Source: Asterias rubens
Taxonomy: Eukaryota > Echinodermata > Asteroidea > Forcipulatida > Asteriidae
DNA length: 64,000 nucleotides
Assembly (NCBI RefSeq): GCF_902459465.1
Contig: NC_047070.1
Coordinates: 14,083,656-14,147,655 of the forward strand
Direction of reading: 5' to 3'
Notes under the pieces: generated by a model
Database searches by the model: none
Told to the model about the DNA's origin: nothing
The model's input: only the letters and a program-made list of their open reading frames with translations
Translations under genes and position numbers: made by a program
Part shown: in pieces, positions 1-10,482 of the stretch
How positions within the stretch are numbered: the stretch's first letter is position 1
Layout of the letters: the number at the start of each line of letters is the position of its first letter

Positions 1-1
1 T

Positions 2-1594
2 CAAAGTTGGCCAGTGAAACTGATCACACTCCACGCACTCTGTGCTGTTAGTCACGATGGCATTTTGGGGACATCTTTGACAGCCGTAGCAACATTTCTC
101 TTCGAGAGGGACTGTTTTATACCCCGGACGGCATTCATCCCGACAGATGGACCTTGGTAGTTTCTCAGCTCCGTAAGACCATCTCAATCCGTCTACCTGG
201 ATATCTAAACGGTCTCCCACCGTACCTCGTGAATCCCAAACACCAAGCTCAACACCGTTATATGAACTGTCCATGTCTTGTTGCATACTCAGTACTTTGT
301 ATTTCCCAACAGGATCTCCATTGTCATCAAACTCAAACAAACCATCTACCCCTTCAAATTTGATATCTCTAAGATGCGAGATGACATTTTCCCCAGTGAC
401 GGTACCGTTCAAGAGACAGTCAACATCTCCCTCACAATCTTCCTGCAGAATTTCATCAAGGGCAGTGGCAAAGGCATAAACAGCATCCGCAACGTGGTGA
501 CCCCCCCTAGTCACTTTCGAACATGTGTTGTCTTGTCTGCATTGTGTTAGAACCGCATTAACCCATGGATTTAGAGGATCAGTGTCACCGAAGTTGGCCA
601 GCCGATAGTAGTCTTGAAACCCAGGCACATCCTTGTAGTAATTCTTGATCAAGAAACTCCCCTCAGTAAGATGTGCTACTCCCCATTCAACCAGAGATGC
701 AGATGATGCAAAGCTGTCACTGGATATTATAGTGATTCCAGGGTGACTGGGTGCAGTGCGAATCAAAGCTGGTAGAATTCCCCTTGCCCCGCCAATGGAA
801 GAGCAGAAGAAGACAATCACAGATGCTCGGTTGAATCTCAGAATCTTATTTACGATTTCTTGAACTTCGTTTTCGGTTGCTGATTCGCGAATTGTCTCTG
901 CATACGCCAGACAGATCTCATTCTCTTCAGCTAAATTCTGGATCTCTTGGGCTCCATGAATGCCATAGCTGTCAAGTGAGTATATGAGTCCAACGTAAAC
1001 CCAGTTGAATCGTATGAGGATATCAACAATCGCTCTGGCCTGTAGATTTGCAGGCGGACTGGTTCGCAGAAAGTATGGGAATCTATCATGGTCGCTTAGT
1101 TCGATGGTGGATCCACTGTATCCAATGGTTGGGATTTTATATACAGTCGTAACGAGTGCCGTAGCCACGCTTGTTGCGCTACCTCCGGTGCCAATTATTC
1201 CGAGGAGTTGACCGTGTCGCGGAGTTTCGGGTATACCGTCATCTGTCCCAATTATACCGGCCAGGGAAAGAGCTACGGACGCCACAATCGACTCGAGCCC
1301 ACAATAATCGCGAATATCAAAACCTAAAGTGACATTTGGCAGTATATCGGTGCGATTATTGATTTGTTCAATAGCAAATATCATGAGTTCTGATCGATGT
1401 ACGGCGGTTTTTAACAATCCATAGTCGCATAAATCACTGAGAGAGAAATGCATCGAAAACAAACCCCCGATGATAAAGTCATCGGATTTAGAATAACTGA
1501 CTTCAGCCTCCGGTGGAAGCGAGCCGAGATTCGGAACGATATTCACCGATGAAATAAAAAGGAAAAAGACGCTTGGACTCAACCAGGAGATCAT
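2..1594 (-). CDS. Class C GPCR, metabotropic glutamate receptor-like, 5' exon (partial)
   Basis: The reading frame is open from an ATG at 1594 to the window edge (531 codons, no stop), so the 3' part lies outside. Residues 1 to about 20 are a hydrophobic signal peptide. A Venus flytrap ligand-binding domain follows, with the motif ELSDHDRFPYFLR and then YVGLIYSLDSYGIHG. Near the edge the cysteine-rich linker (NCD3G) begins, with CRDECRPGY, EEKCCYGC and CVEC. The seven-helix part is not in the window. It is a close paralogue of the receptor at 16589-19781, with the same strand, architecture and intron-free ectodomain exon. Family knowledge: such receptors are dimeric plasma-membrane sensors of amino acids or other small ligands. 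The position equivalent to the glutamate-contacting Ser of mGluRs reads Gly (GYSGSTIELS), so glutamate need not be the ligand. No frameshift is seen. The exact subfamily is uncertain. Confidence 0.9.
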   Translation of the reverse strand, partial: MISWLSPSVFFLFISSVNIVPNLGSLPPEAEVSYSKSDDFIIGGLFSMHFSLSDLCDYGLLKTAVHRSELMIFAIEQINNRTDILPNVTLGFDIRDYCGLESIVASVALSLAGIIGTDDGIPETPRHGQLLGIIGTGGSATSVATALVTTVYKIPTIGYSGSTIELSDHDRFPYFLRTSPPANLQARAIVDILIRFNWVYVGLIYSLDSYGIHGAQEIQNLAEENEICLAYAETIRESATENEVQEIVNKILRFNRASVIVFFCSSIGGARGILPALIRTAPSHPGITIISSDSFASSASLVEWGVAHLTEGSFLIKNYYKDVPGFQDYYRLANFGDTDPLNPWVNAVLTQCRQDNTCSKVTRGGHHVADAVYAFATALDEILQEDCEGDVDCLLNGTVTGENVISHLRDIKFEGVDGLFEFDDNGDPVGKYKVLSMQQDMDSSYNGVELGVWDSRGTVGDRLDIQVDGLRWSYGAEKLPRSICRDECRPGYKTVPLEEKCCYGCQRCPQNAIVTNSTECVECDQFHWPTL

Positions 1595-2530
1595 CTTGAG
1601 AGTTGGTTGTCGTTTCTACTCGTATGCTCGTATAATGATCAGACCTACCGAGCAGTGTGAAGTGATAAAACTTCACATTGAGTCTTCTCTGCGCGGCTGA
1701 TTGTTGAAGTCCGTTCCTTGCAGACAACCTTCGAGTCCGTTGTCGATATTACGAAATGGGGAAAGGTGTATGTTGACTGCGCACCATATTGATTGTATAG
1801 ATAATACTTAAATATTATGCATATATTATGAAGGATGCCAAAATGTCACTGCTTTATCATCGACGGTGCATACTGCCGTAGCAATCATACCATTACAATA
1901 TTATGAATCACCCATCTTATGTAGTTTTTAAACAAGCACTGTGTACTACTTTGTTTGAAACACAATGTTTATTTTTCATTGTAGTCCAACATTTGAATAA
2001 TTGTCTTTGGTTTTCCAATTTAAATTGTATATAGGTTAATATTAAATTGAAGTAGGAATGAACATCTTAAATCTCACGTTATACAGGTTTAAAAGGTAAA
2101 CCGACTTTCTATGAAAGCTCATTTAATCATTGACGGTACAGTTGGGTCACGTTTCCCCGTAACTTTTGTATATGTCACGTGGGAACTTTGGCTGGCTACC
2201 TGGAGGGACCCCACAACAGTACTTGCTGCAGGACCACTTTGGTACCATGGAAGTCATTTTTCAGACAATGTCATACGACCCTCAAGATTAAAATGTGAAT
2301 ATTCAATTAATGAGTGTCTTTTCTTCTACGGGCTTGTCTCGAACTTGTTGGCTACAATTTGCCTCGTATGGGACCTAGACTGTATAAACAATACTTCGTG
2401 TTTTTGTTTTTACACAAAATAAGATTTGCGAATCACGGCACGAATTCAACATTTATGTTATTTTTTGTGTGATGAAAGATGTTATTTATAAAATAATTAA
2501 AAAGTTATAGATATAAATTTACGTTTCAGT
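1595..2530. other. Intergenic, 5' flank of the first GPCR
   Basis: This AT-rich stretch upstream of the minus-strand receptor would carry its promoter. I see no convincing TATA box, repeat or coding exon. A 103-codon open stretch on the plus strand (2111-2422) has no recognisable domain and is probably chance. Confidence 0.4.
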
Positions 2531-2652
2531 CACACACAGAGGAAAGATTACACAACTTGTGTAAAATATTACCTGTTTTAGATGTAGTGGGCGAACACCA
2601 TAACTATTAGGTAAAACTTTACCCAACAGGCGTTGGGTAATATCTTGCTTAA

Positions 2653-2895
2653 TAGCTGTGTAAAAGTTTACATAAATATTGGGTAGTTTTCTTTACTGAA
2701 TTGTTGGGTAAACCCACTCATGTAAAATATTACTTAATTGTGACGTAAGACTTTACCGCTTTACAATGTAAATAGTTGTGTAAAACTTTACATCAATATT
2801 GGGTATTTTTTTTTACTGAATTGCTGGGTATAAATCCACTCATGTAAAATAATTACTCAATTTTGAAGTATAGATTTTACCGATTTTTAATGTAA
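2653..2895. repeat. 120-bp tandem duplication in left subterminal region
   Basis: Two diverged direct copies start near 2653 and 2773. Both begin TGTGTAAAA(G/C)TTTACAT and contain ATATTGGGTA, TTTACTGAATTG and CCACTCATGTAAAAT. They enlarge the left subterminal region of the surrounding element. Confidence 0.75.
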
Positions 2896-3395
2896 ACTGT
2901 GTGCCTTTAAAACTGGTAATAATATACACAATGCTTGTGTTGAATACTAGCAAAGTGTTATTTCATGGAGTTTAGGGCTGTAATAAATGGACACATCATA
3001 AATACTGAGACTTGGCGACTACAACATGAATTTCAAGATAACAACTTTTTAATAAAAATTTAATGGTAATAATATTAACAATCCAAAACATCACATGTGC
3101 AAAATGGGGTTTTCTGTATGTTTCATAATCAGTCAACAATTTCAGTGAATTTAAAAAATTACAAAAAATCTACCTAATTGGCAAGGTCAGAATAAATACT
3201 TCCAGGCTAACACAGTTTAAACTGTAAGGTTGTTCCATAAATCAAAACTATCACAACTATCACATCTCTTATGATTTTGATACTTTATTGCAAACAATTT
3301 GTGCAAGAACTTCTTTAACTACAATGCTTCTGGAATGGTCAAATTACATTAATTGGCAAGGTCAGAATAAATACTTCCAGGCTAACACAGCTTAA

Positions 3396-3572
3396 AGAAG
3401 AACTCCAAGGTCAAATTCAATTTTGGGTTTGAACAATTTGTATGGGGAATTATTGGTTTATCCTAATTGTCGCTAAGCAATCAAAACGGTGTTGAATTTG
3501 ACATTTTGACAAATTTGACAAAAACTGGAAGGGTATTGAATACAAATTTGAATTTGACCTTTGAGTTCCTAT
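3396..3572. mobile_element. 177-bp TTAA-flanked MITE (family A), also in each array copy
   Basis: The element is bounded by TTAA at 3392-3395 and 3573-3576. Its ends are inverted repeats: AGAAGAACTCCAAGGTCAAA at the left and TTTGACCTTTGAGTTCCTAT at the right. The empty site, ACAGTTTAAACTG, is seen at 3215-3227. Further copies lie at 4470-4646, 5544-5720 and 6615-6791. TTAA duplication is the hallmark of piggyBac-type transposition. Confidence 0.85.
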
Positions 3573-3671
3573 TTAAACTGTAAGGTTGTTCCATAAATCC
3601 AAACTATCACAACTATCACATCTCTTATGATTTTGATACGTATTTGCAAACATTTTGTGCAAGAACTTTCA

Positions 3672-4388
3672 CTGCACCACCCGAGTTTCTGAAAACCAAT
3701 TTTTCAAGATTCTTGCAGTAAACAACTGGAATCGTAGTTCAATTTTTAACAGATAGCTTAATATTTATGCACAATTTTTTACCCTTTTGGTAATGTTTGT
3801 ATAAAAGTACAAGCTCCCATTGGGAACAATAATCAGCTCTCGAATATTTTTTTGTAAGGATAAAATGGACACAATAGCTTTTCAAGGCTTTTATCTGGCT
3901 CAATGCTCATACTAATTAAATGCGAAGGCGTTAGTTTTCGACAATATCATCAATCATTAATGATGAATAAATACAGTTTCCTTTGTGCTTACTAATTAGT
4001 ATGAGCTAAATTATTTCATCGAAGCTAATGACGATGAAATAATTTAGCTCATACCAATTAGTAAACACAAAGGAAACTGTATTTATTCATCATTAATATT
4101 GATATTGTCGAAAACTAACGCCTTCGCATTTAATTAGTTTGAGCATTGAGTCAGATTAAAGCCTTGAAAAGCTATTGTGTCCATTTTATCCTTCCAAAAA
4201 AATATTCGAGAGCCGATTATTGTTCCCAATGGGAGCTTGTACTTTTATACAAACATTACCGAAAGGGTAAAAAATTGTGCATAAATATTAAGCTATCTTT
4301 TAAAAATTGAACTACGATTCCAGTTATTTACTGCAAGAATCTTGAAAAATTGGTTTTCAGAAACTCGGGCGGTGCAGGGACTAGAGGG
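3672..4388. mobile_element. Palindromic ~715-bp TTAA MITE (family B), also in array copies 2 and 3
   Basis: This is a near-perfect inverted repeat with arms of about 345 bp around a short loop near 4020-4032. Outer ends are CTGCACCACCCGAGTTTCTG and, reverse complemented, CTGCACCGCCCGAGTTTCTG. On the right the element continues to GGGACTAGAGGG and TTAA; on the left the matching terminal bases are missing. The uninterrupted target, AGAACTTCTTTAACTAC, is seen at about 3308-3323 and 6882-6897. Further copies: about 4746-5462 and 5820-6533. Confidence 0.85.
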
Positions 4389-6919
4389 TTAACTACAATG
4401 CTTCTGGAATGGTCAAATTACATTAATTGGCAAGGTCAGAATAAATACTTCCAGGCTAACACAGCTTAAAGAAGAACTCCAAGGTAAAAATTCAATTTTG
4501 GGTTTGAACAATTTGTATGGAGAATTATTGGTTTATCCTCATTGTCGCTAAGCAATCAAAACGGCGTTGAATTTGACATTTTGACAAATTTGACAAAACT
4601 GGAAGGGTGTTGAATACAAATTTGAATTTGACCTTTGAGTTCCTATTTAAACTGTAAGGTTGTTCCATAAATCCAAACTATCACAACTATCACATCTCTT
4701 ATGATTTTGATACGTATTTGCAAACATTTTGTGCAAGAACTTTCACTGCACCACCCGAGTTTCTGAAAACCAATTTTTCAAGATTCTTGCAGTAAACAAC
4801 TGGAATCGTAGTTCAATTTTTAACAGATAGCTTAATATTTATGCACAATTTTTTACCCTTTTGGTAATGTTTGTATAAAAGTACAAGCTCCCATTGGGAA
4901 CAATAATCAGCTCTCGAATATTTTTTTGTAAGGATAAAATGGACACAATAGCTTTTCAAGGCTTTTATCTGGCTCAATGCTCATACTAATTAAATGCGAA
5001 GGCGTTAGTTTTTGACAATATCATCAATCATTAATGATGAATAAATACAGTTTCCTTTGTGCTTACTAATTAGTATGAGCTAAATTATTTCATCGAAGCT
5101 AATGACGATGAAATAATTTAGCTCATACCAATTAGTAAACACAAAGGAAACTGTATTTATTCATCATTAATATTGATATTGTCGAAAACTAACGCCTTCG
5201 CATTTAATTAGTTTGAGCATTGAGTCAGATTAAAGCCTTGAAAAGCTATTGTGTCCATTTTATCCTTCCAAAAAAATATTCGAGAGCCGATTATTGTTCC
5301 CAATGGGAGCTTGTACTTTTATACAAACATTACCGAAAGGGTAAAAAATTGTGCATAAATATTAAGCTATCTTTTAAAAATTGAACTACGATTCCAGTTA
5401 TTTACTGCAAGAATCTTGAAAAATTGGTTTTCAGAAACTCGGGCGGTGCAGGGACTAGAGGGTTAACTACAATGCTTCTGGAATGGTCAAATTACATTAA
5501 TTGGCAAGGTCAGAATAAATACTTCCAGGCTAACACAGCTTAAAGAAGAACTCCAAGGTAAAAATTCAATTTTGGGTTTGAACAATTTGTATGGAGAATT
5601 ATTGGTTTATCCTCATTGTCGCTAAGCAATCAAAACGGCGTTGAATTTGACATTTTGACAAATTTGACAAAACTGGAAGGGTGTTGAATACAAATTTGAA
5701 TTTGACCTTTGAGTTCCTATTTAAACTGTAAGGTTGTTCCATAAATCCAAACTATCACAACTATCACATCTCTTATGATTTTGATACGTATTTGCAAACA
5801 TTTTGTGCAAGAACTTTCACTGCACCACCCGAGTTTCTGAAAACCAATTTTTCAAGATTCTTGCAGTAAACAACTGGAATCGTAGTTCAATTTTTAACAG
5901 ATAGCTTAATATTTATGCACAATTTTTTACCCTTTTGGTAATGTTTGTATAAAAGTACAAGCTCCCATTGGGAACAATAATCAGCTCTCGAATATTTTTT
6001 TGTAAGGATAAAATGGACACAATAGCTTTTCAAGGCTTTTATCTGGCTCAATGCTCATACTAATTAAATGCGAAGGCGTTAGTTTTCGACAATATCATCA
6101 ATCATTAATGATGAATAAATACAGTTTCCTTTGTGCTTACTAATTAGTATGAGCTAAATTATTTCATCGAAGCTAATGACGATGAAATAATTTAGCTCAT
6201 ACCAATTAGTAAACACAAAGGAAACTGTATTTATTCATCATTAATATTGATATTGTCGAAAACTAACGCCTTCGCATTTAATTAGTTTGAGCATTGAGTC
6301 AGATTAAAGCCTTGAAAAGCTATTGTGTCTTTTATCCTTCCAAAAAAATATTCGAGAGCCGATTATTGTTCCCAATGGGAGCTTGTACTTTTATACAAAC
6401 ATTACCGAAGGGTAAAAAATTGTGCATAAATATTAAGCTATCTTTTAAAAATTGAACTACGATTCCAGTTATTTACTGCAAGAATCTTGAAAAATTGGTT
6501 TTCAGAAACTCGGGCGGTGCAGGGACTAGAGGGTTAACTACAATGCTTCTGGAATGGTCAAATTACATTAATTGGCAAGGTCAGAATAAATACTTCCAGG
6601 CTAACACAGCTTAAAGAAGAACTCCAAGGTAAAAATTCAATTTTGGGTTTGAACAATTTGTATGGGGAATTATTGGTTTATCCTCATTGTCGCTAAGCAA
6701 TCAAAACGGCGTTGAATTTGACATTTTGACAAATTTGACAAAACTGGAAGGGTGTTGAATACAAATTTGAATTTGACCTTTGAGTTCCTATTTAAACTGT
6801 AAGGTTGTTCCATAAATCCAAACTATCACAACTATCACATCTCTTATGATTTTGATACGTATTTGCAAACATTTTGTGCAAGAACTTCTTTAACTACAAT
6901 GCTTATGGAATGGTCAACA

Positions 6920-7108
6920 TTAATCAGATGCATCATGAGATGAACAGTAAGCCCTGAACTCTCGAATAGTGCTGCTCTTCACACCGCCTTTGAGTTCAAA
7001 CACAACCAATTCAATGAACTCCCAAACGCCAGAACACTCCTCCTGGTAGCTCAAGTCGAAGACAAAATGTGTTTTGAAACACACATCCAGTGCTCTCACA
7101 AGGGATGA
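6920..7108 (-). pseudogene. Coding relic inside the CACTA-like element
   Basis: A 62-codon open stretch on the minus strand ends in TAA at 6920-6922. It has protein-like composition (RALDVCFKTHFVFDLSYQEE, GVWEFIELVVFELKGG) and is preceded by a possible splice acceptor (CATTTGAACAG). Upstream there is an in-frame stop. I do not recognise it with certainty; it resembles last-exon fragments of uncharacterised transposon-associated animal proteins. It may be a captured or decayed transposon exon. Confidence 0.3.
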
Positions 7109-8715
7109 CTGTTCAAATGCATTTGCTCAAAAATTACGAACACTTGCTGTGGAGCCAGTGCAGACCCACCTAATATCAGCATGGTTGCGATCTGGTGTCC
7201 CTGTTGATGTCTTTCAAATACTGGTCCAAACTTGTGTTTTCCTGCATAAAGGGGAATAATATTAAACACAATAGGTTAAATTTCAATGGGGGTGCAGTAC
7301 AAATTGTATGACACGTGTATATTGTCTGTAATGAACTTAAAGTATTGTAATATTACAATTAAACCAATTTTGCTGTAAAATAATGATTTAATCTGATTGT
7401 CTTAAGGATGGGGTACACACAATGTCAGATTAAACCATTATTTTATATCAATAGTGGTTTAATTATCATATTACAACACTTATAGATCAATAGAGACAAC
7501 GTTCCAGTACTGCAATGTATGTGCAATACAATTTGTACATGATGTACATGCACATAAATTTAAAAAAGTACAAATACAAATTGAAATAAAATAAAATAAA
7601 TAAACAAATACATAGGGGCTTAAAAAATAAACAAATCAACAAAAGGTTCAATGATGGAGACTTGCAGTTCTGGAATAAGGTGATAGGATCCCAGGAGGAG
7701 AGATAATTTTGGTGCTATATATGCAATCCCACATAACAGTAGGCTACCTGAAAACTTTGATTTTTCTTGATCTTTATCTGATTTTTCTTTTTGTTCTTTT
7801 TCTTTCGTCCTTTTTTTTTGTGTGGGGGGGGGGTGAGATTTCTTGAATAATTCCTTTAACAGGTTAAAATAAACAAAGGGTAGATGTGTTTGTGCGATTC
7901 CCCTCTCCCAGAAGTTGCATTTTAAGTCAGTTGTATCATTTGTCAGTATCTTGTAAAGACAAAATGTTGAAAAGTTATTTGATTGTTCTTCTGAACAAAT
8001 GAGAGATTAAAGTTAGCCCAATCATTGGCCTGATGCACCGTGGCTGTATGCAGTGGTGGTGCTTTAACACAGTGGCGATGTACACATGTGTACAATGGTC
8101 TTCAACGATGCATGCTGTACGTGTACTATGTGCACAATACGGGGACCATTGATCAGACCTACGTATGTATTTGTGATATTCAAGTCACTGTTCAAAAGTG
8201 TTGTCAGTCAAAATATGACGTTCAACTGTCCCTTTATCTGTGCTAACTCGTGCTAACGAGTCGTGTATAGTCTATCACTACAGATAATAACATCAATACA
8301 GAAATATGTTATAGTACTTACCTTCAAACGTCTCAACTAAATGAGGGAAGTTCCACTCAAGAAGGTTTTTTTTTCATGAGATCCATTTCGTTACGTTGTG
8401 TGTGGTTACACTGTGGTACTGCAGAGCGCGACCCCAGCAGACAAGTCACACGCTGCGTATTTTGCACAATACTTGAGTAAAATATCGTGGTTTACTAAAC
8501 ACCATGTAAACTTTTACAACCAGTTCAGTAAAATTTGCATAATATGTGTTTAAAGTTGCTAAGTTATGTAAACTATTAGTTTTACTAACTATTTGAGTAG
8601 TTTTTTATTTACACAAACATTTTGTTTAAATTTTTCATTAATTTTTACTTATGTTAAGTATTTTTTCTCTTAACACATTTAACATAACTTTTTTTTACCA
8701 TTCTTTTTCTGAGTG

Positions 8716-9109
8716 CAGATCACTTAAAAATATAAGTAATTGACAAGTAAAATTAGAAAAAGTAGTGCAACAAGATGTTTGATTAACCTCGGTGTATCTC
8801 AAAGAACTAACTGTCCAACTCGTGATATTTTATGAAAATGAAATAACAAAAGAAGACGATCAGAGCAGACTCCTTGAGAATAAGATAGAAGCTCCTTTCA
8901 GAACCGACACTTTAAGGTGTATCGGCGGGAATAATTTTCCAGTACTTAATGCGACGCCTCAACTTAATATATTCAAAAGGTTTAATGCCGGATGGTATAA
9001 TGTAATGGCAGAGTGATACGTGTTGCATGTGAGAGTGGATTGCGAATAGAGGTCTTCTCTTAACGGTGACATTAATTTTCATTAAAATGCACCCCATTAA
9101 AAGGGTCTT
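8716..9109. other. Intergenic, nothing recognised
   Basis: AT-rich sequence between the large element and the repeat cluster at 9.1 kb. No gene, tandem repeat or terminal inverted repeat is apparent. Confidence 0.4.
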
Positions 9110-9327
9110 TATACTTTTGGTAATGACTTTGTTGGGAATAAAACACTTACTTGGTAAGTAAAATGCATGTTGAGAAACTTTTCACTTCGCAGTTCTGAAG
9201 TTATGGAAAAAGATTTTACTTTTTATCCCCCAAAATGTTAATCCGAGAAGCGTTACTGCGGTAACATTTATCAGATTGTGTACAATTGCAGATTATTCTT
9301 CCTGCGTGGATATATCCTCTCCGGAAT
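9110..9327. repeat. Dispersed repeat with GCGGTAA core (copy 1)
   Basis: It is similar in order and sequence to 45030-45250. Shared blocks are TGGTAATGACT, TTTTTATCCC, GCGTTAC(T/C)GCGGTAA and CTCCGGA. Both copies lie immediately left of a TTAA MITE of family 1, so they may be one composite unit. Confidence 0.6.
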
Positions 9328-9714
9328 TTAAAGACAGTGGACACTGTTGATAATATGACTCAAGAAAATGATTAGTATAAAACCTTACATGGTAATGAGT
9401 AATGGGGAGAGGTTGAAAGTGTAAAAAATTGTGAGAAACGGCTCCCTCTGAAGTAACCTAGTTTTCGAGAAAGAAGTAATTTTCCTCGAATTTGATTTCG
9501 AGACCTCAGATTTAGAATTTGAGGTTTCGAAATCAAGCATCTGAAAGCACACAACCTCGTGTGACAAAGGTGTTTTTCTTTCATTATTATCTCGCAACTT
9601 TGACGACCAATTGAGCTCAAATGTTCACATGTTTGTTATTTTATGCAAATGTTGAGATACACCAAGTGAAAAGACTGGTCTTTGACAATTACCAATAGTG
9701 TCCAGTGTCTTTAA
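9328..9714 (-). mobile_element. TTAA MITE family 1, full-length copy
   Basis: The element is bounded by TTAA on both sides. Termini are AGACAGTGGACACT and AGTGTCCAGTGTCT. It has the internal hairpin with arms like GATTTCGAGACCTC and GAGGTTTCGAAATC. In this annotation the family's plus orientation starts with GGTAATTGTCAAAGACC; this copy is reversed. Confidence 0.9.
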
Positions 9715-9840
9715 GCAATATCTAAAATTTGCTACACCCTTTGAAATGAAATTTTCACAGGTAATGTCTATTGAAACAAACAATGGATACAAATTTATTA
9801 ATTTTGGTTTTTACCCATTTTACCCATACACCGTGAAAAC

Positions 9841-10067
9841 ATATCACAGGCAAATTACTCGGGTGGGATTCGAACCCACGACCGTTGCAATTCTAGAGCA
9901 GTGTCGAATACGTGGGTTCGAATCCCACCCGAGTAAACTTGCCTGTGATATTTTTTCACAGGACTCGGGAAAGTACTGAGTATACAGTGCTAACACACAT
10001 CGGTGTATGGGTAAAAATCAAAACTAATATTCTTTATCCCCGATGCAAATTTAACATCTATTATATG
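9841..10067. mobile_element. tRNA-derived SINE (family A), head-to-head pair
   Basis: Two SINE heads meet as an inverted repeat: arms 9841-9880 and 9911-9950 around a 30-nt spacer. The arms contain the B-box-like GGTTCGAATCCC and the junction CCACCCGAGTAA. The right copy continues into the family tail: CCTGTGA, T-run, TCACAGG, AGTACTGAGTATACAGTGCT and CCCCGATGCAAATTTAACAT. Confidence 0.85.
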
Positions 10068-10482
10068 GATACCAATTACCAAACGAATACGATCCCTTTA
10101 ATGTAACCTATATATATTCTGTCAATCAGACTTTTGAGCATCAACTTATACCATTACGAAATGCCATTCGCTCCCATGTGACTAGATCAAGGTCCCAACG
10201 GGCTCAAGACTTGGTTAACTGAAGGGCACATTGGAATTAAATTAGATTGATCTTAAGCATCTAAGAAAATACACCGAGAGGGAAAATTGTGTTTGTCACA
10301 GAAAAGGATCTTAAGAGATCCAATAGAAAATACCGTATTACAATTAATGCCCAACATGCATAGACTTTAAACCTCTCTGATCACACTGTAAAACGAACTA
10401 AAACAAACAATATTCCCTACGGCTATTGCCAGCACAAAAGGTCTCTTTCTTTTATCATGTACGTATAATTATAACCATTGTA
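10068..10482. other. Intergenic, nothing recognised
   Basis: No gene or repeat signature seen between the SINE pair and the TIR element. Confidence 0.4.

Larger units (their letters stand above)
3317..6891. repeat. Tandem array of a 1074-bp unit, 3.3 copies
   Basis: Unit starts (AACTACAATGCTTCTGG) lie at 3317, 4391, 5465 and 6536, giving periods of 1074, 1074 and 1071 bp, with a partial fourth copy to 6891. Copies are nearly identical, including old inserted elements, so the amplification is recent or is an assembly effect. Each full unit holds a 177-bp MITE and a palindromic element of about 715 bp. A shortened unit lacking both inserts precedes the array (about 3175-3316). Confidence 0.93.
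2531..8715. mobile_element. Probable large CACTA/EnSpm-like DNA transposon, non-autonomous
   Basis: Both ends carry degenerate subterminal repeats built on TGTAAAA(C/G)TTTAC in opposite orientation: left about 2540-2900, right about 8460-8710. The left terminus reads CACACAGAGGAAAG and the right terminus, reverse complemented, CACTCAGAAAAAG; both are flanked by CA, which would fit a 2-bp target duplication. Terminal CAC plus subterminal repeats is typical of CACTA elements; this assignment is inference. Inside are a tandem array (3317-6891), a short coding relic on the minus strand (6920-7108) and AT-rich filler. No intact transposase is present. Between 7260 and 8460 I see only AT-rich sequence with short T and G runs. 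Confidence 0.45.

Noticed and set aside
2111-2422. 103-codon plus-strand frame
   Set aside because: There is no homology or domain signal, the composition is ordinary and no splice context is present.
2531-8715. LTR retrotransposon
   Set aside because: The end sequences are inverted, not direct, and no primer-binding site, polypurine tract or retroelement protein is visible.
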